A stretch of 64,000 nucleotides of DNA from contig NC_079369.1 in NCBI RefSeq assembly GCF_021018895.1, forward strand, positions 10,816,694 to 10,880,693, given 5' to 3'. Origin of the DNA: Seriola aureovittata. Lineage: Eukaryota > Chordata > Actinopteri > Carangiformes > Carangidae. The translations under genes and the position numbers were made by a program. Of the stretch, positions 1 to 13,885 are shown piece after piece. The notes under the pieces were generated by a model. The model made no database searches, was not told the DNA's origin, and saw nothing but the letters and a program-made list of their open reading frames with translations. Numbering within the stretch: the stretch's first letter is position 1; each line of letters begins with the position of its first letter.

Positions 1-1399
1 TGATTTCACGAAAGAGTCGTAACTATCTCATGCTGTAGATAATAGCTATACTTTGTGGACATCTAGTGTCAATTAACCTCAGTCTGTCCCCACCGGTCCT
101 GTAAAACACACATTTACCATTGCTGTAGTCAGGCCTGCCGTTGGTGGGGAACAGATACAGGATAGATAACTGTACCTGTCTGTGAACAGCCCATCCTCTA
201 TGTGCACACTCTGAATCAAAACATAATCGTGCTGGCTTGTCCTGCAGAGAATAGGGCTGGCATAGCTGATAGTCAATATCGAACGCTCGTGCAAGTGGAT
301 AATGTTAATGTTAATTCTTTAACTCTGACTCTGAATGTTCGCTCCCTCAGTGCACATGAATATTGAAAAATATTTTCAGACTCAAAAGGGCTCACGCTGA
401 GAAGGCACGACGACAGTCTGAACCAGAGGTATTAGCAAAACAGAGTATAGAAACTTAAGAAAGTCGGACAGTTTAACTAGTGTGATTAGCTATCCAATGA
501 ACATTTTTTTTAGAATATTTCCAGGCTACAACAAGTGCTGCTGTGGCAGGTGAAGCAGCAAGAGAAGGTCAGGAAGGGACAGCAGCTAATGAAGAGAGAG
601 AGGTAGGAGAGGAGGAGGAGGACAGCTGCCAACATGCTGCTGTGGGAGCAGCGAGGACTGAAGCAACAGGTGAGATTGACAGCAAAAGCAACAAGATAGA
701 GCACCACTACCACCACCACCGGAGTGGCTGTGGAGGTGAGGCCCAATTTGGAAAATTTTGTCCTCCTGTCCATAATTCCTAATGGCTGGCCTGGCTATGG
801 TTACTACCTGTACCAGCCAGTTCAATAGTATTACTATTTACTAATTATTTTTCTTCTCTCAGCTACAGCAGCCACCGCTTGTTTTGCTTGATGATACTGT
901 ATCTAAGGAGGAGACAATCCACACAAATGAAGTCCTCGCTATTCTTATTAATTGCTGTTTCTGATGTTACATTTTTTTAACGTACAAACGTAAGACACCT
1001 ATGGGATTATTTTTTTCCTGCACTCATCTTAACACAGAAACTTAAACTGAAACTGATCCTGCTTTATCCTGCTAATATAGTGTACATTAAGTGACCAGAA
1101 AAATAGAAAAAAAAAGGAATGACGTGATATAATGCTAGACAACAACCCTGTGCTAAATACTACTGTGTGAACACAAAAATAAAAGAGGACAGCATCAAGA
1201 AAATATAGTACAAACCCACTCACACACACTGGCATACAATGTCTGTGTGTGTTTAAAATAACACATTCACCTCCTCTCTCCTACTCATTAAATGCAACTT
1301 CTACACAGAAAGTGAGGCACACACAAGCGCCACATATACCAGCATTACTTCCACAATGTGAAGAAAGAAAACAAAAAAATAAAGAGCAGTCTTTCTTAC
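1..1399 (-). other. Intron 4 of the TLE2-like gene (partial)
   Basis: Lies downstream of the exon 4 donor in the direction of transcription. It holds no further TLE exon. It contains an exon-like pair on the opposite strand (525-669 and from 863), listed separately, and a minus-strand open frame at 79-294 that I could not relate to any family. Confidence 0.8.
525..669 (+). other. Exon-like segment of unknown origin, opposite strand to tle2
   Basis: A 145-bp stretch preceded by TTTCCAG and followed by GTGAG, open in one frame with an alanine- and glutamate-rich product (ATTSAAVAGEAAREGQEG at its start, then an EEEED run). It leaves one base of a codon. The next good acceptor, CTCTCAG at 856-862, begins a segment that continues in the same frame (ATAATACFA) before a stop. 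Such low-complexity acidic segments occur in transposase-derived genes, but no catalytic or zinc-binding motif is visible. It may be chance or a transposon-derived relic. Confidence 0.15.
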
Positions 1400-1444
1400 C
1401 TGCTTGTGCATCTCAATGTTGAGACCGTAGGACATTTCATAGTA
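1400..1444 (-). CDS. tle2: TLE2-like exon 4 (Q domain)
   Basis: A 45-bp, phase-0 exon encoding YYEMSYGLNIEMHKQ, a stretch that is essentially invariant in vertebrate TLE proteins and TLE5/AES. The acceptor is CCACAG and the donor is GTAAGA. It is separated from exon 3 by about 15.5 kb. The next exon, expected to begin with an AEIVKRL-type or TEIAKRL-type helix, is not present in the remaining 1.4 kb and must lie beyond the left edge. Because this exon is nearly identical in all paralogues it supports the family but not the subtype. Confidence 0.95.
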
Positions 1445-2369
1445 CTGTGGAGACAAACAAAAATGACAGAGCTTCCTTAGCATTTTATATACAGCGCACA
1501 TTAACATTCAGATTTACACAATATCTCCTGTTGAACATCTGTTGCTCAGTGTAGCTGCATATGCTGCTGTTTGTCACCGTGGCTTTAATGAAAGAAAGAA
1601 AAGTGAGTGAGAAGATCGGAGAGTGAGTGTGAGTGTGTGTGTGTGTGTGTCTGTATAGTAGAGCAAATTTGTGTGTGTCTGTGTATAGATAATGAGGTAT
1701 TTATGTCTTAGTGTGAGTTATGTGCGATCACTGTCTCAGCACGTGTCTGTGTGTGCGTCTGTGAGGGGTTTTAACAGTTAGATTGGTGTCTATGCATGGC
1801 TGCCAAATGAGCATGACTTTGTGTGTGTGTTTACTGCATTGTGTTTTTTGCCTCTGTGTTCATGTGTGTATGTATATGTGTTTATATGCCTATATATGGT
1901 GACTATCAGAATAATGAGCCAAACTCTCTGAATGTTTGCTAAGAATGCTGTGCACTGTGTTTCTGTATGTGAAAGTGTATGTCTATACAATACATAGGAC
2001 GAATGTATAAACGCGTACCTGGTACAATCTATTAGGATATTGGAAAAAGGCACACAAAACACAGGACAACACTGGAATGCTAACAAATAGGCCAGACCAC
2101 ATCTGGAGGTGATCTGGCTCGTGTCGTGACCAGACCTGAGCCAAGTAAATGCAATCTGCAAAGTGTGGCCACAATCGTAAGGAAGAAATCCACCCAACAA
2201 GTTCAAAAAGTCACTTCGCTCTGCCTCATGTGGCTATCTGCCAAATTCTACAGACAACGCTTTTCCTGGCAAAGGAAAACTAATTACACCCCATAAAGCA
2301 GGATTGCTTTGCTTGACCTGGGACAAACCACTTACCACAGCTCCAGTCATCAGATATCACTATCGAGAT

Positions 2370-2600
2370 TAGAGTTGAAACAATTAGTCGATTAATCAAT
2401 CAGCCCATTTTTAAACAAAACTGACACAAGTTCTGAGGTTTCAGTTTCTCAAATGTGAATATTTGTCAACTATTTGTCTGACTGGCATTTTTTTTCACTA
2501 CTTTCTGACATCAATTAATTGAGAAAATGATTAACAGACTGATCAATTTGAAAATAATCGTTAGCATAATAATGTATTCAGATTACATGTCGCAGCTCTA
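2370..2600. mobile_element. AT-rich inverted-repeat element, dispersed fish repeat
   Basis: It begins TAGAGTTGAAACAATTAGTC and ends with GAAAATAATCGTTAG and CAGCTCTA. The ends are degenerate inverted repeats (TAGAGTTGAAACA against TAGAGCTGCGACA) and the interior has GATTAATC and ATTAATTGAG motifs. This pattern is that of a widely dispersed, non-autonomous element that I know from teleost genomes. No target duplication is left and the copy is diverged. Confidence 0.6.
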
Positions 2601-2794
2601 AAGTGGTTCAGAAACACAACATATCTATGCCAAGCATGTCATGCTCCAGTCTGAATGTGTGTGTTATGCGTCTCTTTCTATTCTTTGTATATGTGACACC
2701 AGCACATTAGGCATACCTGTGTGTGTGTGTGCTTGTTAAATGCCTTATGCTACCACCTCTGCATGTGTGCTCTTGCTAAATGTGTTGCTCGCTC

Positions 2795-2797
<3 letters not shown>

Positions 2798-2834
<37 letters not shown>
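2798..2834. repeat. (TG)n microsatellite
   Basis: Uninterrupted TG, about 18 units. Confidence 0.95.
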
Positions 2835-2835
<1 letters not shown>

Positions 2836-3992
2836 AGTAATGTGCTGTAATGCTGTTGGTGGCGAGTGGCAAACAGACACTGAGGATCCGTCATGCTGAC
2901 AAAGGCAGCCTCTGCCGCCGGATGAGCAACGCTCTGACTGATGAGAGCGAGACACGACTCTCTCTTCCCCTCTGTATTCTCTTGCTCATTTTCACTCTAT
3001 CGCTCTCTTCTCTCTCTCCATTTATTCCCCACGTTATTCAGTCCCTCCCTCTCACTCCTATCTCTATCGTTCAGAGGCTGTCAGTCTGTCTTTTCTCTCT
3101 GCCCTCCTTCTCTCTGGTTATTCCCTTCCTTCTTTTTCCTGCTGTCAGATGTTCTTTCACTCCCCATTTCAGTTCATCTTTCTATTTCCTGTCTCCTTTT
3201 ACTCACTTGCTATCTTTGTCTGTCTCTATCCATCTATGTACCTTTCTATCAAAATTCAAAATCCACTTTTTTGGCATGAACATTAGTAGATGCATAACTG
3301 CAAGATCACATTGTACAACGTTTACACTATGATAATTCAGAATTAAAAAGCAGAATTTATGGTTTCCACATCGCTACACTATGCACACCACACTACATAC
3401 AAAATACAGAATCAGACTTTGAAGGAGCTGAATATAGTTTCATGTGTTGTTTCACTGGTCGTCCCTCAGGCTGCGAAGTGCTACAACATATTTTGCTGCT
3501 TCAGTGCGAATACAGTTTATTTCATTTTATAATCAAGTGTTCTTCTATCAGTTCCTTTAAATCAACTATACTGAGCCATGCACCAGCTTCACACCCAATT
3601 ACGATTCCAATGAGTTCCATGCATTGAATTATAAATTTTTGGCTGGGGCGCAACAGCGTGGACAGCCCTATAATTGTGAATGTCGCTGACTGACGGACAG
3701 AGTGATCATAATTCCACCATTGGCTAGCTGAATGCCATGTGACTGAGCTGAAGTTTTCCTCATTGGCCATTGCTTTTTCAAAATGAATTGGCACAAACAG
3801 TTTCTATTAGGGGGACCTTTTACAGCCGGCCAACATAGTGCATTTGAAGTGCTTGGTTCGCTGAGACCACCGCTTTTAATGTGTTGCTGTTTGTAAACAC
3901 AAATCGCCTCAGGTTTGCTTCGCCTTTTGCCATTGTATTTTAGCCCTGCCATAGACAGATCACATGCCATTACACTGGGATGCTTGAAAAAC

Positions 3993-3994
<2 letters not shown>

Positions 3995-4022
<28 letters not shown>
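3995..4022. repeat. (TA)n microsatellite
   Basis: Uninterrupted TA, 14 units, in intron 3. Confidence 0.95.
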
Positions 4023-4026
<4 letters not shown>

Positions 4027-4945
4027 AAAACACAAAAAGAATGTTTTTCTGTTGGTCCTCTTTAACAGGACTGAGTTTGGTTTGTTTAAAAAGGAGTACA
4101 CGTGAAAACCCTAATATTCTGTCACTTTTAACTTTCTCTGTGAGTGATCATAAGACAATTAAATGTAGCCCAAAATCAAAACACTGCAGTTGTCTTTATA
4201 TGTGTTTGGTGATTCTCGGACGATGTTTTAATGTGCCATGTTTCAGTCACTGTTTCATACTTGTTCCGTTGTCTGACAACAGAAAAAGAAAAACATGTAA
4301 ATGAGAAGTGCTTTATTGCAAATTTGGCTGTATTAAAATACTGTGCATGTCAGCACAGAGAGTTGGAGAGAAGCAAAAATGTCTGACATGAGGCAGAATG
4401 CAAATAGCCTACGACATGGTACAGCTATATACTAGGTTTTGACCTAGTCTTGTATTAATTTTTATTTTTGGAAAAAGATTATTACTCAGTATCATTGGAT
4501 GCCTTGAGTCTGGTACTGCAATTGGTATCAGTGCATCCATACCATGCCCTTCCTGCCCCAGACCTTTAGTGGCTGTGTGAATTATTACTGTTTGTTTGTC
4601 AGGAGCAATGACGTAGAGTGAAATTTTTATGGTATTGTAGAAGGAGGTTGCGGTGGATGGATTGATTACTAAATAGTGAGAATGGGAGAATGTAATTAAG
4701 GTTACCTGGTCTTTCCCCAACTGGTCTTTTTTTTTTTTATTTTTTTTTTTTTTACTAAACTTAACATACAATGCAACAGCAGACAAATACGTACAACAAA
4801 TACATTTTGTAATATAAAAAAGTAATCTTGTCAATAGACGCTTCAACCTTATTTGGTCGGTAACAAACAACGCATTTTGTAATTTACTTTATACAGACTA
4901 CAGTATAGGAGGAAGTGCTCCTCTGTCTCTGACATGACAAGGTAC

Positions 4946-4990
<45 letters not shown>
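4946..4990. repeat. (CTAT)n microsatellite
   Basis: Eleven tandem CTAT units, running directly into a CT-rich tract. Confidence 0.95.
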
Positions 4991-5345
4991 AGTCCTTTAC
5001 TATGTGTTGTTTCTCCGTTTTCACCTTCTTGATCTCTCTCTTCTTTGTCACCTCCTTCCTTTTTTTGTATTCTCTCTTACACTCTCCTGTCAAACACCTT
5101 TTCTGTCTTTCTTGCCAATTATCTTATCTTTCTTTCACTTTTTTTAACCTTCTTTCACTCTCTCCTCTCCTTATTACTCTCCCTCTTTTATCTTCCCCCC
5201 TTGTTTTATCTATCTGCTGTATCATTTCCATCTCTGTCCTTTACTCTCTCATTCCTTCTCCTCTTAGTCATTTCTATCAATCATCTTTCTCCTTCTTCTC
5301 TCTCTATTTCATGCTCTCTCTCCCTCTATTGTCATTTTCTACTTG
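4991..5345. repeat. CT-rich polypyrimidine tract
   Basis: Strong C/T bias on the plus strand. Long overlapping open frames here are compositional. A similar block occupies 5713-5975. Confidence 0.8.
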
Positions 5346-7733
5346 GCTCGCCTGATTTGTACATTTGTTCTCTCTCGCCCTTGTCAAGTGGTATATCTAT
5401 ATTTTCCCCTTTTTTCCCCTTTTCAAGCTCATGTCCGCCTTGTACTTTGCTCATTTCTATCTATTCCTGACACATACACACACGCAGACACACATACGTA
5501 TGTATACAAAATATGTTTTCATGCACACAAAAACATACGCAATCTTGGAATCTCTTTCACGTGTAAAACTGCACACATACTTCACACAAGTATGCACACA
5601 CCAGAAAACACATACACATTTATTAAAGCACTCACTCACAAACATACTTGAGCTAGCTCTTTGTGTTTCCATGTCTACCTCTCCTCCAGTCCTCTCAACA
5701 TGAAAGACATGTGACATCTCTTTGTTCTCCCTCTTTCTCTCCCTCCATCTCTCATGAGCATCTCTCTTCACCCTTCCATCATTACACCTCTCCTCAGCCC
5801 TCCCCATCTTTTTAACTCAATTCCTGTCTGTCTCTCCTTATTAATTCTCCCTCCATCTCTCCCATCAGCCTCTCCACCTCTCTGTCATTACTCTCCCTTT
5901 CTCTTTTTCACTCGCTCCTCTTTCATTCCCTCCTCTCTAACATCCTCTTTTCATTTAGTACCTCACTTTTGCCCACTACACTGACAGCTGAGTGCCAAAA
6001 CCAGGGCCCTAGCATTTGAATCCAACCTTGCAAGAACATAGCTCACTTCAGCAGCTCTCCACTCCGAACTAAAATGAAACGGCTGACTGTACATAACCAG
6101 CGCGACATTATGGACAGGAATGTAATAAAGGTATGATGGGAACGCTTCTCAGTAAAGCCAGAGGGAAAGAAAGTAGGTATGGGTTAGCAACAGCAAAAGC
6201 TAAGGAGCCTTGCCACTGTGCATTTCTGGGATTCAGTGGACAGTGGAAAGGTGCTCAGTTCACTTCTGTCAAGTTTTATTGAAACTGTTTAATTAAAAAT
6301 GTCATTCAGGGACATATTTCTTCAGCTATGCATCTCTCAGGTTTAAGAAATGGTGGAATGTTAACAAGTCATCCAACATAAACAACCATACAAGTCACTT
6401 GTCCCTAACCTCGGATAGGAGCCATTGGAAAGTACCAGTGGCATGCGTACAGGACTTTCGTTGTCATGGTAACAATAATAAACATGCAGTAAAGGTCATG
6501 AATAAAATGAACAACAGTGACCATCAGTTTCACGCGGTAAACAAACAGCAGTCTTGTGTGTCAAAGTCCTGTATTTTGTCGACCCATCCATCAACCCCAA
6601 TCTCCAAATGCAGAATATAAACACAAATTAACAAATGGGTTATAACACGCTATAAAGTGCAGATGTAAGTTTTATTAATGTATTTGTCCACAAGTATATC
6701 TCCAGTAGACACACAGAGACTATTGTCTAAACAGATAATGACAATGTAGTCGATTGTAATAATATACAATATTTCTTCATAAGAAGTTATAATTGGTGAT
6801 GAATACTGTACCCTAATAACCACTTAAAAATTCCCATTTTCTGCTACATGACAGTGTGTTATAACCCATTTATTTATATAGTCTATATAGTGCTTATAAA
6901 GTGCTAAAATATGATTCGCTGCTCAAGATTGAACAACCCAACAGTATTGAAGTAGCTAAATTTGGCTTCACCTCCACGAATAAAATTCTGAATGCAAAAA
7001 ATTTAAATCCAAAAACCCTATTCAATATGATTAAAATAATCATAACAATGCATAACGAGTACTTTTACTTTGGATATTTTAAGCTTTAAGTACATTTTAT
7101 TTGACAATACGAAGTTATCCTCCTAGGAGCAGGAAGTTATTTACTGCATTATGTGCAAATGCCCCTCATTGTACTGATGCTAGAGAACTGCAACACTAGC
7201 GCTGATAACAGTATTAGACTGTAATAGTTTATTGGTCCCTGCAGGATAATTTCTTATATGCTGACTTCCATGCATTAAAGTGTCACTTTCAGGACAGCTC
7301 TAAACAATTTAGAAGATTTTTAATTTACCAGGACTTAAACCTGAGTCATTCAGACAAGGCAGAAAGCAGCATTACATTATCAGGATTTGAATCACCAACA
7401 TATAACAACTGACCAAGAGCTACAAGCTACTGAGTAAGTTGCAACATCACTCAGTTACAGTGCTAGAAAAGTTGCTCCAGCTAGACATTTGCTCTTTTAC
7501 TATACAACCAATTCAGATTAGACTAGTTTCCTTTTGAAGAGGCAGAAAAAGAGAAGACTAAGTGAGTGAAATGTAGTAACAGTTGTCCTGTGGGTGTAGG
7601 CGAGACAGCAGTTAAGTGACTATTGTACTATTTTTGCAGTCTGTACAGCACTCTAGTGACAACGCTCTATGGGAGTCTGGTCTGGACTGTATTGTAGTTA
7701 CAACTGTGCTTTGTAGTCTGTGAATGTCTAATG

Positions 7734-7734
<1 letters not shown>

Positions 7735-7787
<53 letters not shown>
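7735..7787. repeat. (TG)n microsatellite
   Basis: Uninterrupted TG, about 26 units, followed by a TATG break and a further short TG run. Confidence 0.95.
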
Positions 7788-7794
<7 letters not shown>

Positions 7795-9063
7795 TATTAT
7801 GTATATTATAAAGCTGTATTACAAAATAAGGAAGCAAGGACATAAAAGATAATGACAAATTAATTTATTCCTATTATTGTTGTATATGTCCTTTTTTCCA
7901 TATAGCCTACTAATGTCAGTAGCAGCATATTTCTATAAAATAATAGGTAATACCCACACAGGGCTGGGTGATAATTCAATATTATTGTTTACTGATTTTC
8001 TCTGTATAGAAAACATTCTATCAAAAGTCTCAGATTAAGACGTAATTTTGCAAATTCTGTAAATATAGAAGATGTTACATTCTGTAATATATCAGATTGG
8101 ACAGAAATTCCTGTTATCATTTGAGTGCTTCTCCTTCTTCCACAACAAAGACACATATGAAAAGGTGTCTGCCAGCTTCAGCACACAGCAAAACCTAAAG
8201 TGTTTGTGTGCTTTTCAAAACTTTGACAAGACTTACTGTATATGTGCCAGTCTGTTTGCAAGAAAAGCGTTTGCTGTATGTAATGGAGGGAAATGAAATC
8301 TCTGGAGCTTTAAATTGTTTCAATTTCCAGTCCACCTACAATATATATAAAAAACAAGAATCGCATGCACACACATTGTGAGTCTACATCTCATTCACTG
8401 CCATTATCATTGCTCCATTTTTTTTTTGACTGCTTTTGGCTCATCATGCCAGTTTAACAGGCGGGTTACTTTAGATAAATGAGGATGCAGTGTAGTTCTT
8501 GTTTATCTGATCGCACTGTAACGTTCCACTCATCTGAACATACCCCATATCTAATGTGTATCTGCCACTAATAACATACACACTGCACTGTCATCATCAG
8601 GGCAAGACAGACAAAAAGCATTCCTGCATCTCTCTCAACGAGCTGCTCTCTCCCTCTCTCTGTCTCTTTCTGTTACTTTCTTCCTTCACTCTCGTGTTTT
8701 CCTCCTCCTTTCCACTCTTCCATTCTTCGGGGAGTGTTTGCTCTTTCGTTCCCCCCTCGCTCCCTCCACCCGCCTAGTGTTGAGAGAGTGTCAGACAACG
8801 GTGCCAGACTCTCTCTCTCTCTATCTCTCTCTATCTCCTCCATGCATTCTGCGAAGAACGCTGGCAGACTTTAAAATGAGCTTTAGGAAGTGGGTCTAAT
8901 CCAAGGTGATTTATCTAAATGGGACATTCATGTGTGTGTGTGTGTGTGTGCAACTCTGCGCTCAGGCATGTGTGGCTTCATAGCATGTTTATAGCTCATT
9001 CATATGTGTGTGCGCTGCTTACGTGTGTACGGTGCTTGTGTTTACTCCTGTATGTTTTATTTG

Positions 9064-9098
<35 letters not shown>

Positions 9099-9639
9099 GT
9101 AAAAACCTTATCCAAAGCACTGTTCATCGGTGTCTCTTGGGTGAGCTTGTCTCTTTCATCTGCCCGCCCACACACACAGACATACTTACACACACACACA
9201 CGTACTGCCGATGTTAAAACATTTATTAGCACGCTGTGCTAACCCACATTAGCGGTTAGGTTAGCAGGCTCTGACTTCTCCATTGTGTCCTGTCAGCGGG
9301 TGACGACTAAATCAGTCACGGCAGACATTCAGCCTCACTGCAGCTTCTCTTGCAGCCAGTTTCATCACAAGGAGAGCCAGAACAACTGGATACTACCGAC
9401 CTTGAATTTGAAGGGGTTTATATCTATAAACACATGTGTACAGTATGTATCATGGGGGAGCCCCCAGTCCATCTTTATGAATACTTCTGTCCTGTTTGTT
9501 TCTCCTGATCCAGACAGTTCAGACAGGTTTAAGACTCTTAAAAGAGACTCAATCCTTCCCTACATCTGGCCCCGCTTAAATCCCCTGGCCAACTCCCACT
9601 ATCGGATGGCAGAGCAACGTTTAGCTTAGTGAGGAGCAA

Positions 9640-10075
9640 TCCCTCTTCAGATTCTGCCCTCTTCCTTCCTGCCCTCTTACATCAGTTTTATTTCTCCATC
9701 TCTTTCTCCCATTCTTGGCATTTTTCCTTCATCTCCTCTGTCTAGTCATCCCCTCCTATATCTCCTTTGCTCTATCATTCTCATATACCAAAATGAGCCC
9801 TTTTGTGTCTTTGCTGTTTCTTCTGCCTTTCTTTTCTCCTTCTCTTTGTAAGTGTCCTTGTTCTGTTTTTTTTTTTTTTACTTTTTTCCTTGTCTCTCTG
9901 CCAATGCCCTTGTGCCCTCTCTCTCTATTTCTTTCATCTCTGTTTCGCTCACACTCTTTTTCTCTCCATCTCAGTGTCCCCATCTCTCTCTCTCCACTTC
10001 CCTTATTACTTCTATTCTTTCTCTTCATTTTTTTTTCTCTCTCTCTTTTTCCCTTCTCCCCCCCCTCCCTTATTT
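9640..10075. repeat. CT-rich polypyrimidine tract
   Basis: Degenerate CTCT, TTTT and CCCC runs, including a T-run near 9869. The open frames over it are low complexity. Confidence 0.75.
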
Positions 10076-10256
10076 CTCAAGGAGTCTGTGACTGTAATGT
10101 TGCTGAAGAGAACACAGTGTGTCAGCCTGAATCAGACAGATGAGCTGGGAGTGGAGTAAGAGGCTGAGAGCACTGCATTAATCCACACACACATACACAC
10201 ACACTTCATCTCTGCCGGAGGGGATGTACCGAACGGACGAAGCACACAGATATATG

Positions 10257-10273
10257 TACACACACACGTACGT

Positions 10274-10309
<36 letters not shown>

Positions 10310-10334
10310 ACGCACACGCACGCACACACACACT
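10257..10334. repeat. Compound (CA)n/(CACG)n microsatellite
   Basis: CA units interrupted by GCACAC and ACGTACGT motifs. Confidence 0.9.
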
Positions 10335-13300
10335 CACGATGTTCCAACAAATGACTGCATGGCAGGCATGAGACAAAACAGTGGAGCCTTGATACAATCC
10401 TGATACAAACTTCTAAATACAATATTCACATAAAATGAAACTAACACTATTGATAACGTTTTTAAGATATAAATTATATAATAAAATGAAACCACTGTAT
10501 TTAGGTCTTTTTAAAAGTAAAGTAAGTGATCGAAGCAGCAACAACTGATCAAGACAATCATGACGCAACAGCAGAAAGTCAATTAGTCGCTGATGGTCAT
10601 CTTAGATTAGTTTTTAACTAAAGTTAACTGTCCTTGCATATTTATGTATCAGTTTCGCACAGTGAACAGGTTGGTAAAGACCTGCAGGTCATTACTGCAA
10701 ACTGTGCAGACATCAAATATCCAATATACACAATAAGGGTAAGCAAGCCTCATTGCTCAGTGCTGTCTCTGTTGAATCAGCACCCTTAATCTTCCAGTCG
10801 AAAACGCTCCCACACGTAATTTCTCAGATGCTAGTAATCATCAACTGACTGCTTGATAACTTATGTTGTAAATTTTGAAAATGTTCATATCGTAACAGAT
10901 CCAATATTTTTTTTTTCCCCTCCAAGTTTTAACAGTAGCTCAAATTTTGAATTCAAATTGACGGCCCTGTTGTCTACCCTCTCGCCACACAAAATGGAAA
11001 ATATGGTCATATAATGTGCAATTTAATATCCCGTGTTTCATCTCACTATTATTTTGTATGCAACAATATTTTGTGTCTTGCCAACATCATGGCCATTCAT
11101 TCCCACTAGACCCCTGCAGTGGCTCTGTACCTCACTTAAACACACACACACATACACAGTCATACACGTGCACACCATCACAGTGATGGAGAGGCCACCT
11201 AATGTGATTCCCGACTGTGAGCTGTCACCCTCCAGTAGACATGTCTTTTTTATACTTTATATTAAAAGGGGCTGGGCAGTCCACTCCCCCGTAAGAGTCT
11301 TGTCTTGTGTTTGACAGAAGGAATGTGAGAAGGACTGCAGAACAGTCAAGACACTGGGAAAAAAGGGTTTCTGAAAGCATTAAACCCTGAAAACAAACAA
11401 AAAAAAAAAGAAGTCCACTATATATAAGTGGTGAGGAAAGAGGCAAGAGAAAGGAGAGATTGACACAAAGGTCTGTTTTGATTAAAATGGTGACTTTGGG
11501 GGTTTTATGATGCAAGACAACTATTTTATCTCCCTTTCTTTCACATTCCAGTGAGCTTGCTGCCTGCTTGTGTATCTGCTCTTTGCAAGACTCAACCTCA
11601 AGCCAGCAGGGGTGAACACAGCTCTCCAGGCGGGAGTCTTACTTGCACTTTGTGTAAGCATGTGACCGACACGTCTATGCCCCCTGATTAGCCAGGGCTA
11701 CAATGCAACCTTATTTAAAAACACACAGTGGAATTCCAGGATGGAGGAGAGCAGTGAAATCTGAGAGCCATGAATTATAAATACAACAGCCAGAGAAAAG
11801 CAAGACGCCCACAGACACTCTCAATGTGTGTGACTTGATGTTTGTGTGTGTTTGCAGCTACCACTAAAGTTACACATTGCCAGTGTCTCTCTGCACAAAG
11901 AAATGAGCCAGTCTAGTACAGCAGCCAACATAAAACATATACTCCATCCAAAAAGCTAAAGAGAGTGGGTCTGCCAAACACACTATATCCAAACCTGGCT
12001 CTGCCGTTTCACTGCAGCAACACTCCAGACAGGAGCAATTTGAGAGGGTTATGGCATCATTTCTGCAAGCGTGAAACGTGTAAAATGTACCCATTGCCAG
12101 CTATACAATTTAAGTAGTAAATGTGAGGAAAAACAAACTTCCCGACTTTGCAAAGTTTCATGCCATAAGGAGATGCTAGCAGCAGAGTTAAAGCTAATGC
12201 CTTCTGTTCTGAGTACAGCTCTTCAGCATCAATACAGTATCACAGTCATTGGCTCACTTTAACCTTTTGCTTTTTGTTTTGTTAGTGTCACATCCTCTTA
12301 AATAGTTAAATGTAATCTTGACATTTTCAGTCTTACTATTAGTCAATTTCAGCACTATTACCGCCATTTAGTGGTTACCATCACCCACTAATATGACAAA
12401 ATGTGATAACTCTCTATTCCACCAGGACAGTGCCATTGCAGAGCCTTTTGAGAAGTGGCCCGCATTTCGACAGGTTTTAGAACTAAACGTTACGTAGTTC
12501 ACACTCCATACCAGCTGGTGGCGGTAATGCAGCAATTCGTTGTTTGCCAACTGCCAATAAACCTCAAAAGCAGAAGTTAGGGGTAAGAAATCATGGCTGA
12601 GAGAATTCAACTGCTTTGCTTGTTTTTTATGAATTTACTTTCAAAGACATTACATCTTGAATCACTGCTGCTGCGTTTGCTCATGTTTTCTCAAAATGGC
12701 AGAGAAATTCTTGCTGTGGCCCCTCCCTTTGCCACTGTAAGTCGTTCCAACTTTTGGACAGGTACCTTTGTGGGGCTGTCCCAGAGTCAGCACCAGACTT
12801 TTTCCTGTGGAAATACATGGGACCAGTTCTAGATTAGGCACCAGCAGCACGTTGGAGGAAAAGGGCTGATCAAAAACTGGTTATTTCAGAGACGTAGAGA
12901 TAGAACTGAATAAAGGAATAAAAATTGCAATCAATTAAATAAAACTGGTTTTCACACTGCATTCCTTAAACCACATGTAGTGTTGTAGGCAAGTTATTCT
13001 AAGAATGGCCAATGATCACACAACGACAACCTCAGTATCTACAGAAACTAAAACTTTCTGTAAAAAACAGTCAGAAATGAAGATAGTGCCAAATGCAACA
13101 AGTCTTCAAAATGACCTTCATAAGGGTTTTCTGATCTGATGCCCCTTTGTCAGTTCCTTCCAAAACCGTTGAAAAATCACCTGCAAAAATGTATCCGACA
13201 GTGCTATAGTTAAGATTTGTTTAGATTACGGCACAAATATGGCTTCGTCAAAATTTGGGAAAGATTTCGGTTTGGGTTAAATATTGGGAAAAGAAACCAA

Positions 13301-13885
13301 TGATGACTGTCATTAGGAATGAGAGGCCTCCCATATCAATACTCAACATTTTGATGACACCAAAAAACTCTGACTTGCTCCCTATGAAGACTTTGTGACT
13401 GTATAACAACTTTACACTACTTCCTCCTTAGCCTCCAATGGCTGCTAGAAGTCATTGTCAGTTTAACATAAAAATGTTTCAGGCGCATGCTCAAACGACT
13501 GATGAAGCTGTTTATCCTAGGAAAACTGTCTCTCCAAATAATCACTAAAGATCACGTTGTGAAAACAGATGAAACACGTTTGCTTAATTGTCATGTCTTC
13601 TTGGGTGTTTAAGTGTTAAAAGTTCACATAAAATTCCACATGCATCAGCCCTGTATAACCCTGCATAACCATCTCCTTACTTTCCAACCCCTCACCCTAG
13701 TATTTAAAGAGCTTAAAACTGATGAATAGTAAAGGCAGAAGCAGTGCAGCGTGGTGAGCAGAGCCCCAGCCTGTGGAAACAGGCCTCAGTATGGATGACA
13801 GCCCTAACGAGCTAAATATAGCCTTCTGGGTTATCTCCTCTGTGGGCGCAGCGAGTCCGTTGTTGCTTCACATTATTTACGTGTC

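Noticed and set aside
79..294. 71-codon open frame on the minus strand at the left edge
   Set aside because: It is non-repetitive, but it has no ATG start, no recognisable motif and no clear splice context. A frame this long is expected by chance in 64 kb.
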